A stretch of DNA of 64,000 nucleotides from Neorhizobium galegae (lineage in GTDB: Bacteria; Pseudomonadota; Alphaproteobacteria; Rhizobiales; Rhizobiaceae): assembly GCF_021391675.1 (NCBI RefSeq), contig NZ_CP090095.1:3601501-3665500 (forward strand), read 5' to 3'. The translations under genes were made by a program, and so were the position numbers. Positions 34,779 to 43,840 of this stretch are shown here, piece by piece. A model generated the notes under the pieces. The model made no database searches, was not told the DNA's origin, and worked only from the letters and a program-made list of their open reading frames with translations. The stretch's first letter is position 1. Every line of letters starts with the position of its first letter.

Positions 34779-35936
34779 ATGACGATCGTGCCCATAACAT
34801 CGCCGGATCTCGATGCCGCCGAGGTATCCTGGTTCGCCGCCCTGTGCTCAGACGACTACGCCTATCTCGGCGTCCCCGACGATGCGCTGAAATCGAGCTG
34901 GGAACATTGCTCCGACATCGTCAAGCGCACTGAGGCGCTCGGCTTCCGCAACATCCTCTGCCCTTCTTCCTACCAGGTCGGCCAGGACACGCTGAGCTTC
35001 GCCGCCGCCTGCTCGCAGATAACCGACAGGATCAATCTGCTGGCAGCTATCCGCTGCGGCGAGATGCAGCCGATCATGCTCGCCCGCACCGTCGCCACGC
35101 TCGACCACATGCTGAAGGGTCGGCTAACGCTCAACGTCATCAGCTCCGATTTCCCCGGCGAAGTCGCCGACAGCGCCTTCCGTTATCGCCGCAGCCACGA
35201 GGTCGTGCAGATCCTCCGCCAGGCCTGGACCCGCGACACGATCGACCACGAGGGCGAAGTCTACAATTTCAAGGGCGTCACCACCGAGCCTGCCCGCCCC
35301 TACCAGCAGAACGGCGGCCCGCTTCTCTATTTCGGCGGCTACTCGCCGGATGCGCTGGAGCTCTGCGGCGCCCAATGCGATGTCTACCTGATGTGGCCGG
35401 AAACCAGGGACCAGCTGGCCGAGCGCATGAAGGCGGTCCATGCCCGCGCCGCCGCCCATGGCCGCACGCTCGACTACGGCCTGCGCGTCCACATGATCGT
35501 CCGCGACACGGAGAAGGAGGCCCGCGAATATGCGGAGCATCTGGTCTCCAAGCTGGACGACGAATACGGCCAGCTGATCCGCAGCCGCGCCCATGACAGC
35601 ACCTCGCTCGGTGTCTCGCACCAGGCGAAGGCCCGCGAACTCGCCGACAAATTCGGCTACGTCGAGCCTCATCTGTGGACCGGCATCGGCCGGGCTCGCT
35701 CCGGCTGCGGCGCGGCACTTGTCGGCTCCGCCGACCAGGTGCTTTCGGAAATCGAGGCCTACAAAAAGATGGGCATCCGGGCCTTCATCTTTTCGGGCTA
35801 TCCGCATCTCGACGAAGCGGAACATTTCGGCCAGAAGGTCCTGCCCGAGCTCAAGACCTGTTCGCTGCCGCATGCCTATGGTCGCGTGCCGGCCGAGACA
35901 CCCGCAACGCCGCTCGGCAACGGGAGACGACACTGA
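34779..35936 (+). CDS. smoC: Sulfoquinovose monooxygenase, flavin-dependent (LLM class)
   Basis: A 385-residue bacterial-luciferase-like monooxygenase related to alkanesulfonate monooxygenase SsuD. It carries SSYQVGQDTLSFAAACSQ-type and LARTVATLDHMLKGRL family segments, then NVISSDFPGE and LYFGGYSPDALELCG. In the oxidative pathway it uses reduced FMN and O2 to turn sulfoquinovose into 6-oxo-glucose and sulfite. The assignment as SmoC rather than SsuD rests on the adjacent KERW sulfoquinovosidase, the aldo-keto reductase and the flavin reductase. GAGGAG lies 7-12 bases before the ATG. Its stop overlaps the start of smoB (TGATG). Confidence 0.92.
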   Translation: MTIVPITSPDLDAAEVSWFAALCSDDYAYLGVPDDALKSSWEHCSDIVKRTEALGFRNILCPSSYQVGQDTLSFAAACSQITDRINLLAAIRCGEMQPIMLARTVATLDHMLKGRLTLNVISSDFPGEVADSAFRYRRSHEVVQILRQAWTRDTIDHEGEVYNFKGVTTEPARPYQQNGGPLLYFGGYSPDALELCGAQCDVYLMWPETRDQLAERMKAVHARAAAHGRTLDYGLRVHMIVRDTEKEAREYAEHLVSKLDDEYGQLIRSRAHDSTSLGVSHQAKARELADKFGYVEPHLWTGIGRARSGCGAALVGSADQVLSEIEAYKKMGIRAFIFSGYPHLDEAEHFGQKVLPELKTCSLPHAYGRVPAETPATPLGNGRRH

Positions 35937-36838
35937 TGGCCCCTCATCACCTAGACCGCATTCAACTTTCGCCCGATCTCCAGCTCAGCCGCCTCGTTTA
36001 TGGCATGTGGCGGATCGGCGACGATGCCGATACCTCGCCGAAACATGTCCAGGCGAAGATCGAAGCCTGCCTGGCGCAAGGCATCACCACCATGGACCAG
36101 GCCGACATCTATGGCGGCTACACGGCGGAAGCGATTTTCGGAGCGGCGCTGAAAGCCTCGCCTGCGCTACGCGACAAAATCGAGATCGTCACCAAATGCG
36201 GCATCGTCGCGCCGGCCGGCCGCCATTCCGCCGTCCGCGGCAAGCATTACGATACCAGTGCCCCCCATATCACCGCGTCGGTCGAGGCCTCGCTGCGCGA
36301 CATGGCCACCGACTATATCGATCTCCTGCTGATCCACCGGCCCGACCCGTTCATGGATCCGGACGAGACAGGCCCGGCGCTCGACGCGCTGGTCGTTTCC
36401 GGCAAGGTGCGCGCCGTCGGCGTTTCGAATTTCCGTCCCTGGGATTTCTCGCTGCTGCAATCTTCCATGGAGGCCGAACTCGTCACCAACCAGATCGAGA
36501 TCAGCCTTGTGGCGGCAAGCGCCTTCACCAATGGCGACCTTGCCTATCTGCAGGAACGTGGTATCGCGCCGATGGCCTGGTCGCCGCTCGGCGGCGGCTC
36601 GCTCTTCAACAATCAGGGCCTGATGTCGGTCCTGGAGCGGATCGCCGCGGAGCAGGCCGTCGAAGCCACGGCCGTCGCGGTCGCCTGGCTGCTGGCCCAT
36701 CCCGCCGCCATCCTGCCGGTGCTCGGCACCAACAATCTTGCCCGGATCGCCACGATCGCGGACACCGCGAAGGTGACGATCGATCGCCAGTCCTGGTTTG
36801 AACTCTACACAGCAGCAACCGGAAAGCAGGTGCCATGA
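35936..36838 (+). CDS. smoB: Aldo-keto reductase, 6-oxo-glucose reductase
   Basis: A 300-residue AKR with the catalytic tetrad visible: Asp and Tyr in QADIYGGYTAE (about residues 51-59), Lys in EIVTKCG and His in LLIHRPDPF. It should reduce the 6-oxo-glucose made by SmoC to glucose with NAD(P)H, which can then enter central metabolism. It is translationally coupled at both ends: TGATG with smoC and ATGA with the flavin reductase gene. Length is normal for short AKRs. Confidence 0.92.
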   Translation: MAPHHLDRIQLSPDLQLSRLVYGMWRIGDDADTSPKHVQAKIEACLAQGITTMDQADIYGGYTAEAIFGAALKASPALRDKIEIVTKCGIVAPAGRHSAVRGKHYDTSAPHITASVEASLRDMATDYIDLLLIHRPDPFMDPDETGPALDALVVSGKVRAVGVSNFRPWDFSLLQSSMEAELVTNQIEISLVAASAFTNGDLAYLQERGIAPMAWSPLGGGSLFNNQGLMSVLERIAAEQAVEATAVAVAWLLAHPAAILPVLGTNNLARIATIADTAKVTIDRQSWFELYTAATGKQVP

Positions 36839-37371
36839 TGATCACTGCCGACACCGCAAGCATATCCAGCGAACAGATCTTCATTCCGGATGCATCGACC
36901 GCGCGGCATTATCGCAATGCGCTCGGGGCGTTCACGACCGGTGTGACTGTGGTGACGGCAACAACTCCGGATGGCCCGATCGGAATGACGGTCAACAGCT
37001 TCACCTCGGTGTCGCTCGATCCGCCTTTGGTTCTCTGGTCGCCAGCCAAGAGCTCGTCGCGCCATGCCGCCTTCACGGCGGCGGGCCATTTCGCCATCCA
37101 TGTGCTGAGCGCCGACCAGGACCTGTTGAGCGCCCGGTTCACGCGCGGCGGTCTTGGGTTCGAGGAGCTTTTCTGGAACCAGAACCACGAAGGCGTGCCG
37201 GTCATCCCCGGCACGCTGGCTCGCTTCGAATGCGCGCTATCTTCGATGCACGATGCCGGCGATCATACGCTGATCCTCGGCCGCGTGTTGCGCGCAGCGC
37301 ATCGGGAAGGCGATCCGCTGTGTTTCTCGCGCGGCACGTTCGGCCGCTTCGCGAGCACCACCAGCCAGTAA
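36835..37371 (+). CDS. smoA: NAD(P)H:FMN reductase partner of the monooxygenase
   Basis: A 178-residue flavin-reductase-like protein of the HpaC/ActVB split-barrel family, with YRNALGAFTTGVTVVTATTPDGP cut here to its core AFTTGVTVVTA, then GMTVNSFTSVSLDPPLVLW (FMN contact) and HFAIHVLSADQ. It supplies reduced FMN to SmoC. Its ATG overlaps the smoB stop; a second ATG at 36838 is equally possible. It ends the smoCBA operon. The pathway's importer genes do not follow, unlike in Agrobacterium. Confidence 0.92.
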   Translation: MMITADTASISSEQIFIPDASTARHYRNALGAFTTGVTVVTATTPDGPIGMTVNSFTSVSLDPPLVLWSPAKSSSRHAAFTAAGHFAIHVLSADQDLLSARFTRGGLGFEELFWNQNHEGVPVIPGTLARFECALSSMHDAGDHTLILGRVLRAAHREGDPLCFSRGTFGRFASTTSQ

Positions 37372-37464
37372 AGACCAAAATCCGGCACGGGAAATATTGA
37401 CCCGCGGGCGCGGTTGGGCCAAGTCAGTTTTGCGACAAACCAGCCAGGACCGACAGGGCAATCC

Positions 37465-38634
37465 ATGACCATCATCAGACCGGACATCAGCGCCCGCGCC
37501 GCGGCAGCGCCCCGTAGCGGCATTGGCGAAATCGTCACCTATGCCCGAGGCCGCGAAAACCTGATGCCGCTCTGGATCGGCGAAGGCGATCTTCCGACGC
37601 CCGATTTCATCACCCGCGCCGCCAGCGAAGCCCTGCTCGCCGGCGAGACCTTCTACACCTGGACGCAGGGCATTCCGGCGCTCCGCGAGTCGATCGTTCG
37701 TTATTACCAGCGGCACTACGCGAAGGACCTGTCGGTCGACAATATCTACGTCACCGGCTCCGGCATGCAGTCGATCGTGCTCGCCATCCAGACGGTGGCC
37801 TCCGCCGGCAACGAGATCGTCTATCTCTCTCCCGCCTGGCCGAATGTCGTCAACGCCATCGGCGTTTCGGAAGCCAAGCCGGTCACCGTCGAACTCGGCT
37901 TTACCGACGGTCGCTGGGTGCTCGATATCGAGCGGCTGAAGGCGGCGATCACCCCGAAGACGAGCGCGATTTTTATCAACTCGCCGTCCAACCCGACCGG
38001 CTGGACCGCCACCCATGACGATCTCAAGGCGATCCTCGAGCTTGCCCGCAAACATGGCTTGTGGATCATCGCCGATGAAATTTACGGCCTCTATTATTTC
38101 GAAGGCGCCCGCGCGCCGTCCCTCATGGACGTCATGGAGCCGGAAGACCGGATCATCTTCGCCAACTCCTTTTCGAAGAACTGGTGCATGACGGGCTGGC
38201 GCGTCGGCTGGATGGTCGCACCGGCGGAAATCGGCCAGACGCTGACCAACCTCATCCAGTATTCGACCTCGGGCGTCGCCCAGTTCATGCAGAAAGGCGC
38301 GATCGCCGCCCTCGAACAGGGCGACGACTTCGTCCGCACCAATATCGAGCGGGCGCGGAAATCCCGCGACATCCTCTGTGACGCGCTGATCGCTACCAAC
38401 CGTGTGGAAACGCTGAAACCGGCCGGCGCACTCTATGCCTTCCTGAAGATCGACGGCGTCACCGACAGCCGCGAGGAAGCCTTCAGGATCGTCGACAAGA
38501 CGGGCGTCGGATTGGCGCCGGGAACCGCGTTCGGTCCGGGCGGACAGGGCTTCATGCGCGCCTGTTTCCTGCGCGATCCGCTGCAGGTCGAGGATGCTGC
38601 CAACCGGCTCAGTGATTATATCCGCAGCCGGTAA
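37465..38634 (+). CDS. PLP-dependent aminotransferase, class I/II
   Basis: A 389-residue fold-type I aminotransferase. PLWIGEGDLPTPDFI, then TFYTWTQGIPALRESI, PSNPTGWTATHDD (substrate/PLP Asn), IADEIYGLYYFEGA (Asp and Tyr contacts), and NSFSKNWCMTGWRVGWM with the Schiff-base lysine. C-terminal Arg is in FMRACFL. It transfers an amino group between an amino acid and a 2-oxoacid; aspartate-type specificity is likely but not provable. It lies 94 bp after smoA and is not clearly part of that operon. Rhizobial ftsK genes are often near such an aminotransferase. Confidence 0.9.
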   Translation: MTIIRPDISARAAAAPRSGIGEIVTYARGRENLMPLWIGEGDLPTPDFITRAASEALLAGETFYTWTQGIPALRESIVRYYQRHYAKDLSVDNIYVTGSGMQSIVLAIQTVASAGNEIVYLSPAWPNVVNAIGVSEAKPVTVELGFTDGRWVLDIERLKAAITPKTSAIFINSPSNPTGWTATHDDLKAILELARKHGLWIIADEIYGLYYFEGARAPSLMDVMEPEDRIIFANSFSKNWCMTGWRVGWMVAPAEIGQTLTNLIQYSTSGVAQFMQKGAIAALEQGDDFVRTNIERARKSRDILCDALIATNRVETLKPAGALYAFLKIDGVTDSREEAFRIVDKTGVGLAPGTAFGPGGQGFMRACFLRDPLQVEDAANRLSDYIRSR

Positions 38635-38663
38635 TCCTCCGGAACCAAGGATCCGGACACCGC

Positions 38664-38993
38664 ATGACCAGAATTCTTTTGATCCTTGCCGTCACTTTGG
38701 CCGGCTTCGGTCCCATCCGTGCCGACGACGCTGAGGTCGAAGCCTGGGCCAAGGAGAAATGCGTGCGCTACGAGCGCGCCTGGAACCGGGCCAAGGATTT
38801 CATCGGGCTCGAGGGCGTTAGCGCCGAGTTCATCAAAGGCAACGAAAAGTTCATCGCCGATGGTTGTTCGAGCGGTGCGGACGTCTGCCCGCACTCGCCC
38901 AAGGAGATTGAACTCGCCAATGCGCTGACCATGGCGGCGATGAATTTCGGCACAGCAAGCAGTTTCCTGCCCTTCATCTGCCGCCAGCGGTAA
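38664..38993 (+). CDS. Small secreted cysteine-containing protein
   Basis: A 109-residue protein with a signal peptide (residues 1-20, ILLILAVTLAGFGPIRA) and four cysteines in the mature part (KEKCVR, DGCSSGADVC, FICRQR), enough for two disulfides. I do not recognise the family. It follows the aminotransferase by 29 bp with AAGGA upstream, and is convergent with the ftsK-like gene 13 bp away. It is likely periplasmic. Confidence 0.75.
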   Translation: MTRILLILAVTLAGFGPIRADDAEVEAWAKEKCVRYERAWNRAKDFIGLEGVSAEFIKGNEKFIADGCSSGADVCPHSPKEIELANALTMAAMNFGTASSFLPFICRQR

Positions 38994-39006
38994 GGGCCGC
39001 CAGCGA

Positions 39007-41436
39007 TCAGTCCCCGAAATCCTCGGCCGCCGCAGAGCGGCCGCCGGCAATGATCTCGCGTTTGCCGACATGGTTGGCCGGGCCGACCAAGCCTTCCTGT
39101 TCCATGCGTTCGACCAGCGAAGCGGCGCGATTGTAACCGACCGAAAGGCGGCGTTGGATATAGGAGGTCGAGCACTTGCGGTCCTTCATGACCACCTTGA
39201 CGGCCTTGTCGTAAAGCTCGTCGCTGTCGTCACCGCCCATCGCGCTCTTGTCGAACACGGCTTCCTGGCCCGAGACGTCCTCGTCTTCCTCGTCGTCTTC
39301 GTCCTCGGTGACCGTGCCGAGATAGTCCGGCCGGCCTTGGGTCTTCAGGTGGCGGACCACCAGTTCGACTTCGGCATCCGAGACGAACGGCCCGTGGACG
39401 CGGGAAATTCGTCCGCCGCCGGCCATGTGCAGCATGTCGCCCTGGCCGAGCAGGTGCTCGGCGCCCTGTTCGCCGAGAATGGTGCGGCTGTCGATCTTGG
39501 ACGTCACCTGGAAGGAGATACGGGTCGGGAAGTTCGCCTTGATCGTGCCGGTGATGACGTCGACCGACGGACGCTGGGTCGCCATGATCAGGTGGATGCC
39601 GGCGGCGCGTGCCATCTGCGCCAGCCGCTGGATCGCACCTTCGATATCCTTGCCGGCGACCATCATCAGGTCGGCCATCTCGTCGACGATGACGACGATA
39701 TAAGGCATCGGCGAGAGATCCATCTCCTGCTCTTCGTAGAGGATTTCGCCGGTCTGCCGGTCGAAGCCTGCCTGGACGCTGACGGTGATGACCTCGCCCT
39801 TTTCGCGGGCACCCGCGGCGCGCTGGTTGTAGCCGTCGATATTGCGGACGCCGAGGCGCGACATCTTCTTGTAGCGATCCTCCATCTCGCGGACCGCCCA
39901 TTTCAGCGCCAGAACGGCCTTCTTGGGATCGGTCACGACGGGGGTCAGCAGGTGCGGAATGCCGTCATAGACGGAAAGCTCCAGCATCTTCGGATCGATC
40001 ATGATCAGCCGGCATTCCTCCGGCCGCAGCCGGTAGAGAAGCGACAGGATCATCGTGTTGATGGCGACCGACTTGCCCGAGCCGGTGGTGCCGGCGACGA
40101 GCAGATGCGGCATCTTGGCGAGCTCGGCGATAACGGGTTCGCCGCCGATCGTCTTGCCGAGGCAGAGCGCCAGCCGGTGCTTGGTTTCCCAATAGTCCTC
40201 GCACTCGATCAGCTCGCGGAAATACACGGTTTCGCGGGTCGCGTTCGGCAGCTCGATGCCGATGACGTTGCGGCCGGGCACCACGGCGACGCGGGCCGAC
40301 AGCGCCGACATCGAACGGGCGATATCGTCCGCAAGGCCGATGACGCGCGAGGATTTGACACCCGGCGCCGGCTCGAATTCGTAAAGCGTCACGACCGGAC
40401 CCGGCCGCACATCGATGATCTCGCCGCGGATGCCGAAATCCTCGAGAATGCTTTCGAGCAGGCCGGCGCTCTGCTGAAGCGCGTCCGGCTGCATCGCCTG
40501 GCCACGCTCGCCCTGCGGCTCCTGCAAGAGCGAGATCGGCGGGAATTCATATTCCGCTTCTGCCGGCCGGACGGTCCGAGGACGAAGGACTTCGGGTTGA
40601 GCGACGATCGGGGCCGCCGTGACCAGGGCAGGTGCCGGCACCGGCACCTGTGCGATAGGGGCGGGCGCCGGTTCGACGACCGGTGCCCTGGCCTTCACCA
40701 CGCGCTGCGGAGCGACCCGGACGGGTGCGACCGGCTCCGGCGCCTTCGCCGGCTCCGGTCTCGGAGACGGCGCAACCACCACGGCTCTGGCCACGCTCCT
40801 GCGCGGGACTTCACGATAAAGCGCCGTCACCGGTTCGCCCGGCTGCACCACGGCAGCTGCGATTGGCGGTTCAGCCGGCTGAACGCCCGTTTCCACAACG
40901 ACCGGCCCCTCGAGTTCGAAGGGCATGGCGTCCCAGAAGGCGAAATCGGAGATCGCTATATCCTGGCGCGGCACCGCGATTGGCGCTGCCTCCTCAAGCC
41001 GCTCGGGCCGCGCGACGGCGACGGCAGGCATTTCCGGCACATGGTAACGCATCGTCGCCGCAAGCTGCTGCAGGCCCGCGATCTGTTCGATCGGGGCGGC
41101 GAGCGCCTCGCCGGGGACCTGCGAATCATCCGTGGCCGGGGTCGGGTACGCTTCGGACGGGATGATTTCGATCTGCTCGGCAACCGGCGCTTCGGCCTGC
41201 TCCGCAGGAGCCTGCCCGGCGTTCGCCTTGCGGGCCAGCGCGCTTTCGGGCGTGCGGGTGAACCGCACGTTCGGGGCCAGCCGGAACGCCGCCTGCCATG
41301 GCGCCTGCTCGATCGCCGACTGGTTGAGATCAGCCAGATTCTGGCGGCGAAGACCCGGCTGCGCCGGGTCGACAGCGTCGTCTTCGGCGTTGGAAAGGTC
41401 AGAACTCTGAGGATGATTATTGCGTGAGAACTGCAT
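39007..41436 (-). CDS. ftsK: Soluble FtsK/SpoIIIE-type DNA translocase
   Basis: An 809-residue DNA pump. Residues 1-300 are a Pro/Ala/Glu-rich linker with no membrane segment. The alpha-beta motor follows: Walker [15 protein letters not shown] near 446-459, Walker [13 protein letters not shown] near 580, then [20 protein letters not shown]. Residues 735-805 form the winged-helix gamma domain ([21 protein letters not shown]) that reads polarity sequences and activates XerCD. The divisome FtsK has four N-terminal helices; this protein lacks them, as do SftA-like paralogues. It may help chromosome or chromid dimer resolution. The start at 41436 has no strong ribosome site. Confidence 0.92.
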   Translation of the reverse strand: MQFSRNNHPQSSDLSNAEDDAVDPAQPGLRRQNLADLNQSAIEQAPWQAAFRLAPNVRFTRTPESALARKANAGQAPAEQAEAPVAEQIEIIPSEAYPTPATDDSQVPGEALAAPIEQIAGLQQLAATMRYHVPEMPAVAVARPERLEEAAPIAVPRQDIAISDFAFWDAMPFELEGPVVVETGVQPAEPPIAAAVVQPGEPVTALYREVPRRSVARAVVVAPSPRPEPAKAPEPVAPVRVAPQRVVKARAPVVEPAPAPIAQVPVPAPALVTAAPIVAQPEVLRPRTVRPAEAEYEFPPISLLQEPQGERGQAMQPDALQQSAGLLESILEDFGIRGEIIDVRPGPVVTLYEFEPAPGVKSSRVIGLADDIARSMSALSARVAVVPGRNVIGIELPNATRETVYFRELIECEDYWETKHRLALCLGKTIGGEPVIAELAKMPHLLVAGTTGSGKSVAINTMILSLLYRLRPEECRLIMIDPKMLELSVYDGIPHLLTPVVTDPKKAVLALKWAVREMEDRYKKMSRLGVRNIDGYNQRAAGAREKGEVITVSVQAGFDRQTGEILYEEQEMDLSPMPYIVVIVDEMADLMMVAGKDIEGAIQRLAQMARAAGIHLIMATQRPSVDVITGTIKANFPTRISFQVTSKIDSRTILGEQGAEHLLGQGDMLHMAGGGRISRVHGPFVSDAEVELVVRHLKTQGRPDYLGTVTEDEDDEEDEDVSGQEAVFDKSAMGGDDSDELYDKAVKVVMKDRKCSTSYIQRRLSVGYNRAASLVERMEQEGLVGPANHVGKREIIAGGRSAAAEDFGD

Positions 41437-41589
41437 GACAACCAGACGAGATACGGGAAGGGCACATTCTCATAGGAAGTAGAAAATAAAGGTTAACTGG
41501 TCCTTTCCAAGCGGCGAATGATGTCATGAAATCGGTCGGAGTGCCGGTTACCCTTGCCAAGATTGCTGCGCTGCGTCATCACTATAAGA

Positions 41590-42177
41590 ATGCCGCCACC
41601 CGATCTCACCATTCTGGTTATCGATGAAAATGCCATCCGCGCTTCCATCATCGAGGAAGGGCTGCGGGAGGCTGGGCATAGCAAAGTCACCGTCATCCAC
41701 GAGGTTCAGGGCGTCGCGCGCATCATCGAAACGTTGAAGCCGGACGTCATCGTCATCGATATCGAGAACCCCAACCGCGACATGATGGAGCATCTGTTCC
41801 AGTTGACCCGCACCGTCAGCCGGCCGATCGCCATGTTCGTCGACCGTTCCGATACGGCCCTGATCGAAGCGGCGATGGATGCGGGCGTCTCGGCCTATGT
41901 GGTCGACGGGCTGAAGAAGGAGCGCGTCAAGGCGATCCTCGACATGGCGGTCAGCCGCTTCAACGCCTTCAGCCGGCTTCAGCGGGAACTCGCCGAGGCA
42001 AAATCGGCGCTCGAGGAGCGCAAGGTGATCGAACGCGCCAAGGGCATCCTGATGAAGATGCGCGGCCTGTCGGAAGAAGACGCCTTCGCGCTGCTGCGCC
42101 AGACGGCAATGAACGAAAAGAAGAAGATGTCGGACATCGCTCAAAGCGTGGTCACGGCAGCGGGCCTGTTGATGTGA
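41590..42177 (+). CDS. nasT: ANTAR-domain transcription antiterminator NasT
   Basis: A 195-residue AmiR/NasT protein. Residues 1-125 form a receiver-like domain (LTILVIDENAIRASIIEEGL, VIVIDIENPNRDMME). A coiled coil leads to the RNA-binding ANTAR domain (135-190, RKVIERAKGILMKMRGLSEEDAF, LLRQTAM). NasT binds two-hairpin leaders and lets RNA polymerase pass a terminator; without nitrate it is held by NasS, encoded 43 bp downstream. The target hairpin is seen in the nrtA leader (43669-43696). The start at 41590 lacks a good ribosome site; an upstream TTG start is possible. Confidence 0.93.
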   Translation: MPPPDLTILVIDENAIRASIIEEGLREAGHSKVTVIHEVQGVARIIETLKPDVIVIDIENPNRDMMEHLFQLTRTVSRPIAMFVDRSDTALIEAAMDAGVSAYVVDGLKKERVKAILDMAVSRFNAFSRLQRELAEAKSALEERKVIERAKGILMKMRGLSEEDAFALLRQTAMNEKKKMSDIAQSVVTAAGLLM

Positions 42178-42220
42178 TGGTTCCGAGTACCGAAATGTCC
42201 GGGAGAAAGCCGGAGTGAAC

Positions 42221-43492
42221 ATGATGATGAAGACCGACCGATCCGGAAGCAACCTCTCCGCGCCTACCCGTTCGAACGGCGAGGGACCGAAGATACTGCG
42301 CGCCGGGTTCATCCCGCTGGTGGACGCTTCCGTGCTGATCGCCGCCGCCGAATTCGGCTTTGCCGCGAAGGAGGGGCTGACCCTCGATCTGGTCAAGGAC
42401 GTGTCCTGGGCCAATGTCCGCGACCGCCTCGCCTTCCGTCAGTTCGACATCGCCCACATGCTGTCGCCGATGCCGGTCGCCTCCATGCTGGGGCTCGGTT
42501 CCAACCCCTCGCCCACCATCACGCCGTTCTCACTCGGCCGCGGCGGCAATGCGATCACGCTTTCGACGCGGCTTTTCGAGCGCATGCGCGAGGTCGGCGG
42601 GATATCGGAAACCGCGGGCGCCCTGGAGAACGCAAAGGCGCTCGCCGAAGTGCTCGAAGCCATGAGGGAACGCGGCGAAGCACTGCCGATGTTCGGCGTG
42701 ACCTATCCCTTCTCCTCGCATAATTACGAATTCCGCTATTGGCTCGCCGCCGGCGGAATAGACCCGGACAGGGATGTGAAACTCGTCGTCGTGCCCCCGC
42801 CGATGACCTCCGACGCACTGGCAGCCGGCGCCATCGACGGCTTCTGTGTCGGCGCGCCATGGAACATGGTCGCATCCGAACGCGGGGTCGGCCGGATTGT
42901 CGCCGCCAAGCAGGATATCTGGCCCTCGGCACCGGAAAAAGTGATCGCCATGCGGCCGGAATGGGCCGAAAACCATCCCGAAACCGTCTCCCGTCTTATC
43001 GTCGCGCTCGATGCCGCGGCCCGTTGGTGCGACAGGGCCGAAAACCACGACGCGCTCGCCGAAGTGCTCGCGGCCGACCGTTTCATCGCCGCGCCGGTCG
43101 ATATCATCCGCCACGTCCTCTCGGGTGCGTTCAACCTGGATGCCAAGGGCAACCGCCGCGTCATCGCCGACTATTTCACCTTCCACCGCGGATTTGCCAA
43201 CTATCCGCGGCCGAACCATGCACTGTGGCTCTACAGCCAGATGATCCGCTGGGGTCAGATCGAATTCAGCGAACAAGGCCTGCGGGCCGCGGCTGCGGCC
43301 TATCGTCCAGATCTCTACCGAGCCGCCCTTGGCATCGGTCCGGCGGAACCGGACGTCGGCGTCGAAGGGGACCGAAGCGGTGACCGTTTCATGGACGGCC
43401 ATGTGTTCGACCCCTCGAACATGATGGATTACGTCCGGGATTTCGCCGTCCGAAGCTCTCTCGCTGCCCGTTCTGACCGTCAGGACGTCTGA
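42221..43492 (+). CDS. nasS: Nitrate sensor NasS (NrtA-like, cytoplasmic)
   Basis: A 423-residue homologue of the nitrate-binding protein NrtA but without a signal peptide; it starts directly with polar residues, and ILRAGFIPLVDASVLIAAAEFGF opens the binding domain. Shared nitrate-pocket segments include the AHMLSPMPVASMLGLG loop and WLAAGGIDPDRDVKLVVVPPP. NasS holds NasT and releases it on nitrate binding. CGGAG lies 5-9 bases before the ATG at 42221; a GTG two codons earlier is also possible. It probably forms an operon with nasT. Confidence 0.93.
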   Translation: MMMKTDRSGSNLSAPTRSNGEGPKILRAGFIPLVDASVLIAAAEFGFAAKEGLTLDLVKDVSWANVRDRLAFRQFDIAHMLSPMPVASMLGLGSNPSPTITPFSLGRGGNAITLSTRLFERMREVGGISETAGALENAKALAEVLEAMRERGEALPMFGVTYPFSSHNYEFRYWLAAGGIDPDRDVKLVVVPPPMTSDALAAGAIDGFCVGAPWNMVASERGVGRIVAAKQDIWPSAPEKVIAMRPEWAENHPETVSRLIVALDAAARWCDRAENHDALAEVLAADRFIAAPVDIIRHVLSGAFNLDAKGNRRVIADYFTFHRGFANYPRPNHALWLYSQMIRWGQIEFSEQGLRAAAAAYRPDLYRAALGIGPAEPDVGVEGDRSGDRFMDGHVFDPSNMMDYVRDFAVRSSLAARSDRQDV

Positions 43493-43643
43493 AATTCCGG
43501 CAAGCGCTGCACAGCATTTGGCGCCCTCAGTTTGGCAATCGCACAAAAATATTGCAGCGCGATAAGCTGCCGACAATTTAAGCCAAAACTTTCACAACCG
43601 AAATTTTGTTGTTTTTCAGCGCCCTAGCAGAGCGCTCGAAAAC
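43493..43643. promoter_or_regulatory. Tandem NtrC-like sites upstream of nrtA
   Basis: Two imperfect dyads of NtrC-like form (TGCAC-N-GTGCA type): TGCACA-GCATT-TGGCGC (43508-43524) and CGCACA-AAAAT-ATTGCA (43540-43556). Their centres are 32 bp apart, three helical turns, as in classical NtrC enhancers. They lie about 115-150 bp upstream of the sigma-54 promoter's transcription start. The remainder of this stretch is A/T-rich and shows no coding frame. Binding is inferred from spacing and partial match. Confidence 0.5.
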
Positions 43644-43659
43644 TGGCACGGCCTTTGCA
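43644..43659 (+). promoter_or_regulatory. Sigma-54 promoter of the nitrate operon
   Basis: TGGCACG (43644-43650), four bases, then TTGCA (43655-43659) match the RpoN consensus TGGCACG-N4-TTGCW without mismatch. Transcription should start near 43670, at the foot of the ANTAR hairpin, about 170 bases before nrtA. Confidence 0.9.
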
Positions 43660-43668
43660 TATTAGAAA

Positions 43669-43734
43669 CTGCTCCGGTCAATGGCGATTGGAGCAGATGA
43701 GCGCGTGATAAGCGCTTCCCAAGACATCGACGTC
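43669..43734 (+). promoter_or_regulatory. NasT-responsive (ANTAR) leader hairpins
   Basis: Hairpin P1 is unambiguous: an 11-bp stem 43669-43679/43686-43696 (two G-U pairs) closed by a six-base loop AATGGC (43680-43685), with A at loop position 1 and G at position 4, the hallmark of ANTAR targets. A second, weaker candidate has loop ATCGAC (43726-43731), again A1/G4, on a 3-bp stem; another hairpin at 43700-43716 has a seven-base loop. The real P2 needs folding or probing. NasT binding here should prevent termination at 43745-43801. Confidence 0.8.
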
Positions 43735-43744
43735 GCAAGGTTTT

Positions 43745-43801
43745 TGCTGCCCGGAACTCCTCCCAGTTCCCAGGCGCGCGATCTCCGAGCGGCGTTTTTT
43801 T
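43745..43801 (+). terminator. Intrinsic terminator in the nrtA leader
   Basis: Arms 43745-43754 and 43785-43794 pair over 10 positions with one mismatch (C-A) and two G-U pairs, enclosing an inner perfect 6-bp hairpin (GGAACT/AGTTCC, 43753-43770). Seven T residues follow (43795-43801). It lies 40 bp before nrtA and would stop transcription unless NasT acts. Confidence 0.75.
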
Positions 43802-43840
43802 GTGCCTGAATTCCTAAGAACCAGCAGAGGGAACCTGCGC

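Noticed and set aside
34779..37371. An ssuD-type alkanesulfonate desulfonation operon
   Set aside because: The adjacent KERW sulfoquinovosidase, GntR regulator and aldo-keto reductase fit the sulfoquinovose pathway, and ssuA/B/C transport genes are absent.
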